From positions 1 to 57,637 of the forward strand of contig NZ_KB899300.1 in NCBI RefSeq assembly GCF_000378145.1: a stretch of 57,637 nucleotides of DNA, in the 5' to 3' direction. Within the stretch, counting starts at the first letter, position 1; every line of letters begins with the position of its first letter. Source of the DNA: Saccharibacillus kuerlensis DSM 22868 (GTDB lineage Bacteria; Bacillota; Bacilli; Paenibacillales; Paenibacillaceae). Shown here one piece after another: positions 34,101-42,381 of the stretch. Below the pieces are notes generated by a model that was not told where the DNA came from, ran no database searches, and worked only from the letters and a program-made list of their open reading frames with translations. Position numbers and translations under genes: made by a program.

Positions 34101-34746
34101 TATACTCGTCATTGCCGAGCAGATCCAGAATTTCGGCATCGCTGCCGAAACCGAGCGCACGAAGCAGCACCGTAACCGGGATCTTTCTTGTACGGTCAAT
34201 TCGGACGTAGATAATGTCCTTGGCGTCCGTTTCGAGCTCAAGCCATGCGCCGCGGTTCGGGATGACAGTCGCGCTGTATGTTTTCTTTCCGTTTTTGTCC
34301 ACTTTATTATTGAAGTAGACGCTTGGAGAGCGAACCAACTGACTGACAATAACCCGTTCCGCACCGTTTATGATAAACGTACCGGTTTCGGTCATCAGCG
34401 GGAAGTCGCCCATAAATACTTCCTGCTCTTTGACTTCGCCCGTTTCTTTGTTGATCAGGCGGACTTTCACGCGCAGCGGCGCCGCGTATGTTACGTCACG
34501 CTCTTTGGCATCGTCTGTCGTGTATTTCGGTTCCCCAAGGCTGTAATCGATAAATTCCAGAATCAGATTCCCGGTAAAGTCCTGGATCGGCGAAATATCA
34601 TGAAACATCTCGCGAAGACCTTGCTCTAGAAACCAGTCGTACGATTTCTGTTGAATCTCGATCAGATTCGGAACTTCGAGCACCTCATGAATTCGCGAAT
34701 AACTCCGCCGAGTGCGTCGACCATATTGAACAAGATGTCCCGTCAA
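31195..34746 (-). CDS. rpoB: RNA polymerase beta subunit
   Basis: A 1183-residue subunit. The rifampicin pocket reads [33 protein letters not shown] in the order expected for sensitive strains (about residues 470-505). The catalytic region [15 protein letters not shown] is present. It starts with TTG (34744-34746), giving [16 protein letters not shown], with GAGGGGTGAGTATAG upstream, as in B. subtilis. The acidic C-terminal tail is long and shares the ending style of Paenibacillus-type RpoB. A long leader lies upstream. Confidence 0.98.
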   Translation of the reverse strand: MTGHLVQYGRRTRRSYSRIHEVLEVPNLIEIQQKSYDWFLEQGLREMFHDISPIQDFTGNLILEFIDYSLGEPKYTTDDAKERDVTYAAPLRVKVRLINKETGEVKEQEVFMGDFPLMTETGTFIINGAERVIVSQLVRSPSVYFNNKVDKNGKKTYSATVIPNRGAWLELETDAKDIIYVRIDRTRKIPVTVLLRALGFGSDAEILDLLGNDEYIRNTLDKDNTDSTEKALIEIYERLRPGEPPTLDNARSLLIARFFDPKRYDLANVGRYKINKKLHIKNRLFNQRLAETLVDTVTGEIIAEAGQMVDRRLLDEILPYLESEHSVKTYHVAGGVLDANDIPMQSIDVFSPIEDGKVVKVIANGLIDKSVKNITPADIVASISYFIDLLHGIGDTDDIDHLGNRRLRSVGELLQNQFRIGLSRMERVVRERMSIQDANVITPQALINIRPVIASIKEFFGSSQLSQFMDQTNPLAELTHKRRLSALGPGGLTRERAGFEVRDVHASHYGRMCPIETPEGPNIGLINSLSTFARINEYGFIEAPYRRVDPKTNKVTEHIDYLTADEEDNYVVAQANAQLTEDDSFADEMVIVRYNKQADNILPMPSTRVDYMDVSPKQVVSVATALIPFLENDDSNRALMGSNMQRQAVPLLIPKAPLVGTGMEHKAAKDSGVCIVAKHDGYIERSTASEITLRRVEMVDGQEVKGDLVTYKLHKFMRSNQGTCINQRPIVRAGDVVKKGDILADGPSTEMGELALGRNVVVAFMTWEGYNYEDAILLSEKLVKEDVYTSIHIEEYESDARDTKLGPEEITRDIPNVGEEALKNLDDRGIIRIGAEIAAGDILVGKVTPKGVTELTAEERLLHAIFGEKAREVRDTSLRVPHGTDGIVVDVKVFTRENGDELPPGVNQLVRVYIAQKRKISQGDKMAGRHGNKGVVSRIMPEEDMPFLPDGTPVQIVLNPLGVPSRMNIGQILEVHLGMAAQRLGIHVATPVFDGANEYDVFDTMEEAGMQRNGKTILYDGRTGERFEREVTVGVMHMIKLAHMVDDKIHARSTGPYSLVTQQPLGGKAQFGGQRFGEMEVWALEAYGAAYTLQEILTVKSDDVVGRVKTYESIVKGENVPEPGVPEAFKVLIKELQSLGMDVKILGEDEQEIEMKELDDEEEPTGGDKLGLNLEGSEVGAEQ

Positions 34747-35128
34747 CTATACTCACCCCTCAATGTCTACTCAACTTTAGGCACTTTTTGGATGAAAAAT
34801 GCCGAGTTTAAAAATTCCATTGCGACCCTTACTTTGAATCACGTATAATGTAATCAAAACGGGCGCGACCCTTACATGCAGAAAAGCCCTTATCGAGTAT
34901 GATTCGAAAAAAGAGCGTCGCATGGCCGGATCATTAATGAATCAAAGCATAAATGAAAAACGTCGCTGCATACCTTTCACGGTGCCGTCAAAAATGCCCG
35001 CACATCCACCTTCACACATCAAAACATTAAGCCCCAAACAAAACCGCGCTTCCTTTGCTGTTTTGCGGAGCCTCTTGACATTTTAATATGCTAAAGCCAC
35101 GTAGGGCATTCTATACTGACATTTTACA
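34747..35128 (-). other. Long rpoB leader with direct repeats and a palindrome
   Basis: About 375 bases separate the predicted start of transcription from rpoB, with no gene. It has two direct copies of GTAAGGGTCGC on the minus strand (34822-34832 and 34865-34875). Between them lies an imperfect 26-bp palindrome (34833-34858) that starts TTTGA and ends TCAAA. No known leader class is recognised. The rest to 35239 holds the promoter and the end of the methyltransferase gene. Confidence 0.55.
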
Positions 35129-35157
35129 ACTATAACATGATCTTTATGGCCGGTCAA
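35129..35157 (-). promoter_or_regulatory. rpoB-rpoC promoter
   Basis: On the minus strand, -35 TTGACC (35152-35157) and -10 TATAGT (35129-35134) are 17 bases apart, with TGT just before the -10 as an extended element. Transcription would start near 35122. Confidence 0.78.
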
Positions 35158-35239
35158 TCCCTTTTCCGAATTTTATCGAAAAAGATAATTTGCTCCGTCT
35201 TACTTCAGGTCTTTTCAATAAGCCGTATCCCGAGAAATG

Positions 35240-35839
35240 TTATTCCCCTTTTACTGCTTTATAGATCCGATACCCTTTGTCTTTCGTTACTTCTTCTACA
35301 TATTGAAACAGCATCTCCAGCTTGGCTTTTGCCGACGGCGCTCCCTGCTTTTTCTGTATCACGATCCACAACGCTCCGCCAGGATTCAAACATTCGCTTG
35401 CCTGTTCGAACAAACGATGTACCGTTTCTTTGCCTGCCCGAATCGGAGGATTGGTGATAATGACATCAAAGCGTTCTCCGGCTACCGCCTGAAGCAGATC
35501 GCTCTGCGCAGCCTTAACGTTCGAAATGCCATTGGCCGCCGCATTTTCGCGTGCCAATTCCACCGCACGCTCGTTAACATCCAGCATAGTGATACTTGAA
35601 GCGCCCATAATTCCAGCAGCAATACCGATTGGTCCGTAGCCGCATCCGACATCCAATACAGAAGCCCCTTCGGGAATATCCAGCGCATCAATCAGCACTC
35701 GGCTTCCGTAGTCAAGACCACCTTTGGAAAAGACACCTGCATCCGTAACCAAATGAACTTTTTTGCCGCGTAGATCGGCTTCGATCGTCTTACGATCGTG
35801 AGCCGCAGAGGGACGGTTGGAATAATAATGATCCGACAT
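35240..35839 (-). CDS. ybxB: Class I SAM-dependent methyltransferase, RsmC-like (YbxB)
   Basis: A 199-residue methyltransferase. The SAM site is DVGCGYGPIG at about residues 58-67, followed by LDVNERAVELARENA, and the catalytic NPPI motif is in ITNPPIRAGK. NPPx motifs of this kind methylate amino groups in nucleic acid bases, and the single domain is like the C-terminal half of RsmC (16S rRNA G1207), so an rRNA target is likely but not proven. The ATG (MSDHYYSNRP) follows AAAGGGGTTGAATCGG; upstream extension not supported. It lies between rplL and rpoB, as in B. subtilis. Confidence 0.92.
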   Translation of the reverse strand: MSDHYYSNRPSAAHDRKTIEADLRGKKVHLVTDAGVFSKGGLDYGSRVLIDALDIPEGASVLDVGCGYGPIGIAAGIMGASSITMLDVNERAVELARENAAANGISNVKAAQSDLLQAVAGERFDVIITNPPIRAGKETVHRLFEQASECLNPGGALWIVIQKKQGAPSAKAKLEMLFQYVEEVTKDKGYRIYKAVKGE

Positions 35840-35941
35840 CCGATTCAACCCCTTTATCGGTGATCGAAGGCTCAAAGCCTACTCCAAAACAAAACGAAAT
35901 AAAAACGACTTGTTTCGAAATTGGCATCAAATACGAGAACA

Positions 35942-35972
35942 GACCCCCGAAGCAGGATAACTTCGAGGGTCT
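35942..35972 (-). terminator. Hairpin after rplL
   Basis: The minus strand pairs AGACCCTCGAAG with CTTCGGGGGTCT over 12 bp with one G-T pair. What follows (GTTCTCGTATTTG) is a poor U tract, so it may only partly stop transcripts that continue to ybxB. Confidence 0.6.
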
Positions 35973-36001
35973 GCCCTGTGTAACGCTTATTTAAAAAGCA
36001 A

Positions 36002-36364
36002 TTACTTCACTTCTACGGAAGCGCCTGCTTCTTCGAGCTTTGCTTTTACAGCTTCTGCATCTTCTTTAGAAGTTTTTTCTTTGATTGGTTTTGGAGCGTT
36101 GTCTACTACTTCTTTTGCTTCTTTCAGGCCAAGACCTGTGATTTCGCGAACTGCTTTGATAACGTTGATCTTCGAAGCGCCAGCGCTTGTCAGGATAACG
36201 TCGAATTCAGTTTGCTCAGCTTCAGCTGCTGCTGCGCCGCCGCCTACCATTGCCATAGGAGCTGCTGCAGTTACGCCGAATTCTTCTTCGATTGCTTTAA
36301 CCAGGTCGTTCAGTTCCAGTACAGTCATGCCTTTGATGGCTTCAAGGATTTGCTCGTTGCTCAT
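36002..36364 (-). CDS. rplL: 50S ribosomal protein L7/L12
   Basis: A 120-residue stalk protein. The N-terminal helices (residues 1-35) dimerise and bind L10; an alanine-rich hinge (about 36-50) leads to the C-terminal domain with [26 protein letters not shown], which recruits translation GTPases. Starts [20 protein letters not shown] after GGAGGTTCAATC. It follows rplJ at 180 bases. Confidence 0.98.
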   Translation of the reverse strand: MSNEQILEAIKGMTVLELNDLVKAIEEEFGVTAAAPMAMVGGGAAAAEAEQTEFDVILTSAGASKINVIKAVREITGLGLKEAKEVVDNAPKPIKEKTSKEDAEAVKAKLEEAGASVEVK

Positions 36365-36543
36365 GATTGAACCTCCATTTGGGTATGTGGGATCAGCCGA
36401 TTAAGGCTGTCAGTTTTGTGAAACGGGATGAAACATGCCCAATCTGTTTATTCAGCAGATCAGGGCTTCCGAATATTCGGACGAAGTCCAAATACTCGGT
36501 CCCTCAAATCGCTTCAGCACGCATCCGCGATTCTCGGTACTTC

Positions 36544-37050
36544 TTAAGCGCTTTGCTGCTCGTCTTTTTCCGCAACGGCTTTGACTGCCAGCGCGAAGTT
36601 GCGCATAGGAGCCTGAAGCACGCTGAGGAGCATGGACAGCAAACCTTCGCGGGAAGGCAGGGAAGCCAGTGCTTTCAGTTCGTCGGCACTTACTACACGT
36701 CCTTCTACCACGCCGCCTTTAAGTTCCAGAGCGTCGTTCGCTTTCGCGAAGTCGTTCAGGATTTTAGCAGGCGTTACAACGTCTTCCGTACCGAACGCGA
36801 TTGCCGTCGGTCCTGTGAGAACCGCGTCAAGATCGCTCAGTTCGGCAGCTGCAGTCGCACGGCGAACCAGCGAGTTTTTCAGAACCTGGAACTCGATGCC
36901 CGCTTCACGCAGCTGTTTACGCAGCTCGGTAACTTGAGCAACGTTCAGACCACGGTAATCGACAACCACGGTTGTCACGCTTTCGCGCAATTTACCAGCG
37001 ATTACGTCTACCGCTTCTTGTTTGGATTGAATCACTTTTGCGTTAGCCAA
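36544..37050 (-). CDS. rplJ: 50S ribosomal protein L10
   Basis: A 168-residue stalk base protein that anchors L7/L12 dimers. It starts at a TTG (37048-37050), reading [16 protein letters not shown], with CAGGAGGTGTACGAT just upstream. Family parts are [20 protein letters not shown] and [10 protein letters not shown]. The C-terminal helix (after residue 130) holds the L12 binding sites. It is preceded by a clear L10 leader that should repress or attenuate rplJ-rplL when free L10-L12 complex accumulates. Confidence 0.97.
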   Translation of the reverse strand: MANAKVIQSKQEAVDVIAGKLRESVTTVVVDYRGLNVAQVTELRKQLREAGIEFQVLKNSLVRRATAAAELSDLDAVLTGPTAIAFGTEDVVTPAKILNDFAKANDALELKGGVVEGRVVSADELKALASLPSREGLLSMLLSVLQAPMRNFALAVKAVAEKDEQQSA

Positions 37051-37149
37051 ATCGTACACCTCCTGTTGAATTCGAGTGAAACGCGGAACCGCCTTACAGA
37101 CGGCCCATTCGTTCCCCACTGTTGCTGCATTTTCAACGTAAGTTAAAAA

Positions 37150-37272
37150 TGCACCGTAGGCAATAAGAAAAGCCTCCGCAGAAGACGAAGGCTTGACGAA
37201 TCAGCAAAGCTGAAATTCTATCACGACACCTCGGTAGGAAATTAAGCCCAAGAGCACCTACTGTCTACGGTA
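37150..37272 (-). promoter_or_regulatory. Ribosomal L10 leader with attenuator
   Basis: The minus-strand RNA has the conserved CCGTAGACAGTAGGTGC and CTTAATTTCCTACCGAGGTG blocks of the Firmicute L10 leader class. They pair to form the L10-L12 binding kink-turn region. An attenuator-like stem (37170-37194, AAGCCTTCG / CGGAGGCTT followed by TTCTTATT) lies after it. The rest of the rplA-rplJ gap holds only the promoter. Confidence 0.88.
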
Positions 37273-37325
37273 AGCATATTCAAATTTAGCAATCGTTCCG
37301 AAGAACTGATTGAAACAACTTCTAC

Positions 37326-37355
37326 AGATTATCAGAAACGTTGACGTTAGTCAAC
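37326..37355 (-). promoter_or_regulatory. rplJ-rplL promoter with inverted repeat over the -35
   Basis: On the minus strand, -35 TTGACT (37349-37354) and -10 TAATCT (37326-37331) are 17 bases apart. The -35 is inside an inverted repeat GTTGAC-TAAC-GTCAAC (37340-37355). The start would lie about 50 bases before the L10 leader core. Confidence 0.7.
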
Positions 37356-37361
37356 ATTTTT

Positions 37362-38054
37362 TTATTTGTACGAAGTTGTGTTAACGCGAACGCTCGGTCC
37401 CATCGTTGCGGACACTGCTACGCCCTTCAGGTAAACGCCTTTGGCAGCAGCTGGTTTCGCACGGTTCAGTGCGTCCATCAGTGCTTTCAGGTTTTCGTTC
37501 AACTGATCCTCACTGAACGACGCTTTGCCGATCGGTGCATGGATTTGGCCTGCTTTGTCCAGACGGTATTCGATTTTACCGGCTTTGATTTCTTGAACAG
37601 CCTTGGTAACGTCGAAAGTAACTGTACCTGCTTTAGGGTTAGGCATGAGGCCTTTACCACCCAGCAGACGACCCAGTTTACCGACTTCGCTCATCATGTC
37701 AGGCGTTGCTACGCAGACGTCGAACTCGAACCAACCTTGTTGGATCTTGTTGATCATATCCTGATCGCCTACGAAGTCAGCTCCGGCAGCTTCCGCTTCC
37801 TTTGCTTTATCGCCTTTTGCAAATACCAATACGCGCTGCGTTTTACCCGTGCCGTGTGGCAGGACAACGACGCCGCGAACGGCTTGGTCTTGTTTACGTG
37901 GGTCTACACCCAAACGTACTGCCGCTTCGACTGTTTCGTCGAATTTAGCTGTAGCTGTCTTTTTAACGATGCTTACAGCTTCGGCTGGTTCGTAAACTGC
38001 TTCAACGTCAATCAGTTTGGCAGCTTCGAGGTACTTCTTACCGTGTTTAGCCAT
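37362..38054 (-). CDS. rplA: 50S ribosomal protein L1
   Basis: A 230-residue L1 protein that forms the mobile L1 stalk near the E site. Starts [16 protein letters not shown], after AAAGGAGGAATACACA, and includes [30 protein letters not shown] longer frame upstream has no family match. It may autoregulate the rplK-rplA messenger in other bacteria. Confidence 0.98.
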   Translation of the reverse strand: MAKHGKKYLEAAKLIDVEAVYEPAEAVSIVKKTATAKFDETVEAAVRLGVDPRKQDQAVRGVVVLPHGTGKTQRVLVFAKGDKAKEAEAAGADFVGDQDMINKIQQGWFEFDVCVATPDMMSEVGKLGRLLGGKGLMPNPKAGTVTFDVTKAVQEIKAGKIEYRLDKAGQIHAPIGKASFSEDQLNENLKALMDALNRAKPAAAKGVYLKGVAVSATMGPSVRVNTTSYK

Positions 38055-38142
38055 TGTGTATTCCTCCTTTGTGGTGTTAGCGGGTAACCCTCCCACGTAT
38101 GCCGCACTGCCTTGAGGCTCGGCTTTGGACGATACTCAAGAA

Positions 38143-38568
38143 TTAGTCTTGGATCGTGATACCCATGCTGCGTGCTGTACCTTCAACCATACGCATTGCG
38201 GACTCAACGCTCGCAGCGTTCAGGTCAGGCATTTTTTGCTCGGCGATTTGGCGAACAGTATCGCGGTTAACCGTAGCAACTTTCTTTTTGTTCGGTTCGC
38301 CCGAACCCTTCTCGATCTTCGCAGCGACGCGCAGCAGAACTGCAGCCGGTGGAGTTTTCGTGATGAAAGTGAACGAACGGTCTTCAAATACGGAGATCTC
38401 GACCGGAATGATCAGACCTGCCTGGTCGGCTGTGCGAGCATTGAATTCTTTACAGAATGCCATGATGTTCACACCTGCTTGACCCAATGCTGGACCTACT
38501 GGAGGCGCTGGGTTAGCTTTGCCTGCAGGAATTTGAAGTTTCACCATTTTAATGACTTTCTTTGCCAT
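38143..38568 (-). CDS. rplK: 50S ribosomal protein L11
   Basis: A 141-residue L11 protein. The N-terminal domain has [21 protein letters not shown] with the two prolines that matter for thiostrepton; they are intact. L11 also senses uncharged tRNA with RelA. ATG after AAGGAGGTGTTTCTCAG. It follows nusG by 24 bases. Confidence 0.98.
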   Translation of the reverse strand: MAKKVIKMVKLQIPAGKANPAPPVGPALGQAGVNIMAFCKEFNARTADQAGLIIPVEISVFEDRSFTFITKTPPAAVLLRVAAKIEKGSGEPNKKKVATVNRDTVRQIAEQKMPDLNAASVESAMRMVEGTARSMGITIQD

Positions 38569-38592
38569 CTGAGAAACACCTCCTTGCGTTAA

Positions 38593-39126
38593 TTAAATCT
38601 TCTCGACTTGCGTGTAATCCAATTCAAGCGGCGTTTCGCGCCCGAACATGTTGACATGAACCTTCAGCTTGCTTTTCTCGAGCAGAATTTCTTCCACTGT
38701 TCCGACAAAGTTTGCAAAAGGTCCCACTTTGATGCGCACGGATTCCTTTAGATCGAATTCGATCTTCGGTTTCGGTTCGGACATGCCCATGTGCTTCAGA
38801 ATTTGTTCTACTTCTTCCGGAAGCAGGGCTGTCGGCTTGGAACCGGAACCCGTTGAACCTACAAAACCTGTGACTCCAGGCGTGTTGCGTACAACGTACC
38901 AAGAATCATCGGTCTGGACCATTTCCACCAAGACATAACCCGGATAGACCTTACGCATGACGGTTTTTTTCTTACCGTCTTTGTCGACCACTTCTTCTTC
39001 CATAGGAACAAGAACCCGGAAAATCTTGTCTTCCATGCCCATCGATTCTACGCGTTTTTCCAAATTGGCTTTGACTTTGTTCTCATACCCGGAATAGGTA
39101 TGAACGACGTACCATCTTTTTTCCAT
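38593..39126 (-). CDS. nusG: Transcription elongation factor NusG
   Basis: A 177-residue factor with an N-terminal NGN domain that binds RNA polymerase (MEKRWYVVHTYSGYENKVKA, VYPGYVLVEM, RNTPGVTGFVG) and a C-terminal KOW domain (KVGPFANFVGTVEEI). The ATG follows TGTAGGTGGCTTGAT. It couples elongation, pausing and termination. It lies between secE and rplK. Confidence 0.98.
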   Translation of the reverse strand: MEKRWYVVHTYSGYENKVKANLEKRVESMGMEDKIFRVLVPMEEEVVDKDGKKKTVMRKVYPGYVLVEMVQTDDSWYVVRNTPGVTGFVGSTGSGSKPTALLPEEVEQILKHMGMSEPKPKIEFDLKESVRIKVGPFANFVGTVEEILLEKSKLKVHVNMFGRETPLELDYTQVEKI

Positions 39127-39150
39127 ATCAAGCCACCTACAGGCCTTTCC

Positions 39151-39348
39151 TTAAATTATCGCTTCAATCGCATAGGAGAGTCCGATGTCGATTACCCAAA
39201 AGAATACAGCCATCACAACAATCGTACCAAGCACGACCAGCGTGTAATTGGTTAGTTCTTTGCGATTGGGCCAGCGAACCTTTTTAAGTTCAGCCCAGCT
39301 TTCAGAGAAAAAGGAAAACATAGACTTGAAGCTCTTTTTCACGCCCAT
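39151..39348 (-). CDS. secE: Preprotein translocase subunit SecE
   Basis: A 65-residue protein with one membrane helix (about 38-60: LVVLGTIVVMAVFFWVIDIGL) after an amphipathic segment ELKKVRWPNRKEL, the SecE signature. It stabilises SecY. It begins MGVKKSFKSMF after TTGGAGGTGTC. It lies between rpmG and nusG. Confidence 0.97.
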   Translation of the reverse strand: MGVKKSFKSMFSFFSESWAELKKVRWPNRKELTNYTLVVLGTIVVMAVFFWVIDIGLSYAIEAII

Positions 39349-39363
39349 GACACCTCCAACAGA

Positions 39364-39513
39364 CTATCTAGTCTCACGATGAGGAGTTTGCGAGTTACAA
39401 TACTTGCAATACTTCTTCATCTCCATGCGGTCAGGGTGATTACGTTTGTTTTTCATCGTTGTATAATTGCGCTGCTTGCATTCTGTGCATGCCAACGTGA
39501 TAATAACCCGCAT
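39364..39513 (-). CDS. rpmG: 50S ribosomal protein L33, zinc-binding form
   Basis: A 49-residue protein I read directly from the minus strand: [17 protein letters not shown] and then [29 protein letters not shown] in order. The CTEC and CKYC pairs bind zinc, so it is the C+ form. The ATG follows GGGAGGTGTACATCT. It lies just before secE, as in B. subtilis (rpmGB). The promoter upstream includes a perfect 22-bp palindrome. Confidence 0.96.
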   Translation of the reverse strand: MRVIITLACTECKQRNYTTMKNKRNHPDRMEMKKYCKYCNSQTPHRETR

Positions 39514-39563
39514 AGATGTACACCTCCCGAAGATATCCTTCAATCAAGAAGAACTCGTATTGA

Positions 39564-39585
39564 GCCTAAAATCATGATTTTAGGC
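39564..39585. promoter_or_regulatory. Perfect 22-bp palindrome before rpmG
   Basis: Each half reads GCCTAAAATCA to the centre, so the whole is perfectly symmetric. It begins about 5 bases after the expected start of the rpmG-secE-nusG transcript. It may be an operator or a 5' hairpin; the sequence does not fit the Zur or Fur consensus I know. Confidence 0.6.
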
Positions 39586-39596
39586 CTACCTAAAAC

Positions 39597-39625
39597 ACTT
39601 TAGCATAGCCGACATATACTGTCAA
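39597..39625 (-). promoter_or_regulatory. rpmG-secE-nusG promoter
   Basis: On the minus strand, a perfect -35 TTGACA (39620-39625) and -10 TAAAGT (39597-39602) are 17 bases apart, with TGC before the -10 (extended type). Confidence 0.82.
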
Positions 39626-39663
39626 CGAAAACCTTGAAGCGACGCGGTTTTTTCGTAATATGC

Positions 39664-39691
39664 AAAAAGACTCCGATATCGGAGTCTTTTT
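39664..39691 (-). terminator. Terminator after sigH
   Basis: AAAAAGACTCCGA paired with its reverse complement and a two-base centre; T run on both strands, so it can act both ways. It stops sigH transcripts before rpmG. Confidence 0.9.
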
Positions 39692-39749
39692 CTGTCTTTC
39701 ATATTTCAGATGGAGCTTTCTATAAGCCGACCGGCTCTCCGGCATATGC

Positions 39750-40397
39750 TTATACTTGGTCGCGCACTTCCAAGTACCGTTCCAATTTCCGCTTAACTCG
39801 CTGCAGCGCATTATCGATCGATTTCACGTGTCTTCGAAGGTCAACTGCAATTTCTTGGTAAGAACGTCCGTCCAAATAAAGCATCAGGACCTGACGTTCC
39901 AATTCACTTAAAATTTCCGCCATTTTGTCTTCCAGCCCACTGAATTCTTCCCGGTTGATGACCAATTCTTCCGGATCGCATACTTGGGAGACACTGATGA
40001 CATCCAGCAGTGTACGTTCCGAATCTTCTTCATAAATCGGCTTGTCCAACGAAACGTACGAATTGAGCGGAATATGTTTTTGCCGCGTCGCCGTCTTGAT
40101 CGCCGTTATGATCTGCCGGGTAATGCACAGCTCAGCAAACGCCTTGAAAGAAGCCAGCTTGTCTCCGCGAAAATCACGAATCGACTTATACAGGCCGATC
40201 ATGCCTTCCTGGATAATATCCTCGCGGTCTGCTCCGATCAGAAAATAAGACCGTGCCTTGGCCCGGACAAAATTTCTATACTTATTGATCAGATATTCCA
40301 ACGCTTCGCTGTCGCCGGTATGTACCGCTTCCACAACTTCTTCATCACTCTGAAAATCATAGGGTGAAACCATGACGTCTTTGAGATCTACACTCAC
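39750..40397 (-). CDS. sigH: RNA polymerase sigma-H factor (Spo0H)
   Basis: A 215-residue sigma-70-family factor almost identical in its central part to B. subtilis SigH: YRNFVRAKARSYFLIGADRE, IIQEGMIGLYKSIRDFRGD, ELCITRQIITAIKTATRQKH (region 2). Region 4 contains GRSYQEIAVDLRRHVKSIDNALQRVKRKLE. SigH directs early stationary-phase and sporulation genes. A GTG (40395-40397) is chosen with GGAGGGATTGCTG at the right distance; the TTG two codons before is too close to it. Confidence 0.96.
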   Translation of the reverse strand: MSVDLKDVMVSPYDFQSDEEVVEAVHTGDSEALEYLINKYRNFVRAKARSYFLIGADREDIIQEGMIGLYKSIRDFRGDKLASFKAFAELCITRQIITAIKTATRQKHIPLNSYVSLDKPIYEEDSERTLLDVISVSQVCDPEELVINREEFSGLEDKMAEILSELERQVLMLYLDGRSYQEIAVDLRRHVKSIDNALQRVKRKLERYLEVRDQV

Positions 40398-40452
40398 CAG
40401 CAATCCCTCCGGCCGCGGCGCAAGTTTCGAGCCTGTCTTAAAAGTTAGCCTC

Positions 40453-40482
40453 AGTATATATTATGTCACCTTACACAGTCAA
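40453..40482 (-). promoter_or_regulatory. sigH promoter
   Basis: On the minus strand, -35 TTGACT (40477-40482) and -10 TATACT (40453-40458) are 18 bases apart in an A/T-rich stretch. In B. subtilis sigH has a sigma-A promoter repressed by AbrB; this may be similar. Confidence 0.75.
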
Positions 40483-40544
40483 CTGCATAACGTGCAAAAG
40501 AGAGCTGTTGTACCGTATAATTCCTTTTTGTTCACCAATTGATA

Positions 40545-40593
40545 AAAAAACGCTTACTTTTTGCTTGGGAAGAAAGCGCCGCTTATTGGCGGC
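40545..40593 (-). terminator. Weak terminator overlapping the end of rae1
   Basis: The minus strand pairs GCGCCGC with GCGGCGC around the rae1 stop codon, followed by TTTCTT and a little later by a longer T run (TTTTTTT). Likely partial termination. Confidence 0.5.
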
Positions 40594-41107
40594 GCCAGCG
40601 TTCAAACATTTTGAGCTGCTCAGGCGTCAGTTTGCCGTCAAGCGTATTGCGGTGGCCTTGACGTGCCTGCTCGGCAATCTTTTTCCCGATCTCCTTTTCG
40701 CTCTGCTCGACATCGACCAACAATTCAAGCGCCGGTACTCTCAGCGCTCCCTGTGCAAAAGCGACACTTTGCTCCATAAAGTCGCTCGTCGCCACATAAA
40801 TTAGACGGCGCTTTACCCGGAGCTGTACGGCAAAACGTTCGATCGCTTCGTCCGCAGTCTCTTTTTCTTTTGTAAAGTAGACTTCGACTCTGCCCTGCTC
40901 AAACGTTTTGCCTTTGCCGGGCACCCGGTAGGCATCAAATACCGCAATCACTCTCCGGCCTGTAAAAGCCTGATAATCGGCCAGACGCTCAAGCAGGCGG
41001 TCACGTGCCTCATTCATGTCGATTTGCGACAGCGAAGCCAGGTCGGGCCAGGCTCCGATCATGTTGTAGCCGTCCACCAGAAGCACATCCCGCAAATCGG
41101 CCATCAT
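40583..41107 (-). CDS. rae1: NYN-domain ribosome-dependent endoribonuclease Rae1 (YacP)
   Basis: A 174-residue NYN/PIN-like nuclease. The acidic active-site residues lie in LLVDGYNMIGAWP (residues 9-21), VIAVFDAY and ETADEAIER, and VATSDFMEQ. In B. subtilis, Rae1 enters the ribosomal A site and cuts messenger RNA during translation. It follows rlmB with only a 6-base gap. Two ATG codons (41107, 41104) are possible; the ribosome site GGAAGAAAG lies in the end of rlmB. Confidence 0.9.
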   Translation of the reverse strand: MMADLRDVLLVDGYNMIGAWPDLASLSQIDMNEARDRLLERLADYQAFTGRRVIAVFDAYRVPGKGKTFEQGRVEVYFTKEKETADEAIERFAVQLRVKRRLIYVATSDFMEQSVAFAQGALRVPALELLVDVEQSEKEIGKKIAEQARQGHRNTLDGKLTPEQLKMFERWRRQ

Positions 41108-41113
41108 CTTACG

Positions 41114-41860
41114 CTACTTTCTTCCGCTGCGCTGGCGCAGCACTTCATACATGACTACGCCGGCGGCGACGGAAGCGTTAAGCGAGTTGATTCGGCCCTG
41201 CATCGGCAGCTTGATCAGAACATCGCATTTTTCGCGAATCAGGCGTCCCATACCTTCGCCTTCATTGCCGATCACAATCGCCAGCGGTCCTTTGAAGACG
41301 TCCGTATCGTAAATTTCGCCTTCGGCGCGGACGTCGGTACCTGCGATCCAAACTCCGGATTCTTTAAGCTTTTCCATTGTTTGCACCAAGTTTGTTACCC
41401 GTGCGACCGGAACGTATTCAGCAGCGCCAGCGCTTGTTTTCGAGACTGTAACATTGACCTGTGCCGAACGACGCTTTGGGATGATCACGCCGTGAACTCC
41501 TGTGCAGTCGGCGGTACGCAGAATCGAACCCAAATTATGCGGATCTTCAATCTCGTCCAGAATAAGCAAAAACGGATCTTCGTCTTTCGCAGCAGCTGCT
41601 GCAAGCAGATCTTCAACTTCCGCATAGACATACGGCGCAGCTTGTGCAACTACTCCTTGATGCTGAATGCCGGGTACGAGCGTATCCAACTTTCGTTTAT
41701 CCGCCGATTGAACAATGACGCCTCGTTTTTTCGCTTCTGTCAAAATTGGCTGCATCTGCTTCTGCTGCGTACCCTCCGCGATCCAAATTTTGTTGATGCT
41801 TCGTCCGGCTCTCAGCGCCTCGGCGACTGAGTGCTTGCCGGCAATCAATTCTTCATCCAT
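41114..41860 (-). CDS. rlmB: 23S rRNA (guanosine-2'-O)-methyltransferase RlmB, SpoU family
   Basis: A 248-residue SpoU/TrmH-type methyltransferase. An N-terminal substrate-binding domain (residues 1-80, IAGKHSVAEALRAG) precedes the knotted SAM domain with LDEIEDPHNLGSILRTADCTG, IVIGNEGEGMGRLIREKCD and the final motif LPMQGRINSLNASVAAGV. Such proteins modify G2251 of 23S rRNA. ATG after AAAGGGAGTTACAAC. In B. subtilis this is YacO. Confidence 0.95.
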   Translation of the reverse strand: MDEELIAGKHSVAEALRAGRSINKIWIAEGTQQKQMQPILTEAKKRGVIVQSADKRKLDTLVPGIQHQGVVAQAAPYVYAEVEDLLAAAAAKDEDPFLLILDEIEDPHNLGSILRTADCTGVHGVIIPKRRSAQVNVTVSKTSAGAAEYVPVARVTNLVQTMEKLKESGVWIAGTDVRAEGEIYDTDVFKGPLAIVIGNEGEGMGRLIREKCDVLIKLPMQGRINSLNASVAAGVVMYEVLRQRSGRK

Positions 41861-41915
41861 GTTGTAACTCCCTTTCTGCCGGCGTCATTTGTTCGCCGCT
41901 TTCTAAAATAATCGT

Positions 41916-42380
41916 TCATGTGCGTTCCGGCGGATCTGACGCTTCGGCATCGGAAGAAGCAAGTCCCTGACGAACCAGCTCTTCCAGACGTCCGACGCGG
42001 CCGCTGTAATAGAGATAGCCGGCCAGGCACTCCAATGCCGTTGCGTGCCGATACTCCAACGCATCCGCATTTTTTGGAATAGATCCCGATTTGGCGTTAC
42101 GCCCTCGACGGACGATATCCGCTTCTTCTTCGGTCAACTCCCCCTCGATCCGAAACAACATCCGCGCCTGTGCACCGGCCGAGACCAATTTGGTCGCCTC
42201 CCGATGCAGATGATGGGGCCGAAGGTTGGTATGACCGATCAAATACTGTCGGATTGCTACCTCAAATATCGCGTCGCCAATATAGGCCAGTACGATTGGC
42301 GGCAGCAGTCCCGGAGCCTTGGACGGAGGAAAACCGAACAGCATGCCGTCCATCCCGTCTCTTCCCTCGTGATCGGTCAT
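41916..42380 (-). CDS. mrnC: Mini-ribonuclease III
   Basis: A 154-residue RNase III-like protein without the double-strand RNA-binding domain. The catalytic signature is LAYIGDAIFEVAIRQYL near residues 31-47, and the later glutamate lies in LEYRHATALECLAGYLYY. In B. subtilis it matures 23S rRNA with L3 as helper. The ATG is one base after the cysS stop, with GGAGG inside the cysS end, so translation is coupled. Confidence 0.94.
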   Translation of the reverse strand: MTDHEGRDGMDGMLFGFPPSKAPGLLPPIVLAYIGDAIFEVAIRQYLIGHTNLRPHHLHREATKLVSAGAQARMLFRIEGELTEEEADIVRRGRNAKSGSIPKNADALEYRHATALECLAGYLYYSGRVGRLEELVRQGLASSDAEASDPPERT

Positions 42381-42381
42381 C

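Noticed and set aside
34822-34852. Plus-strand promoter-like pair TTGCGA-18-TATAAT in the rpoB leader
   Set aside because: It would only make an antisense RNA with no gene, and the TATAAT is part of the palindrome. Kept only as part of the leader observation.
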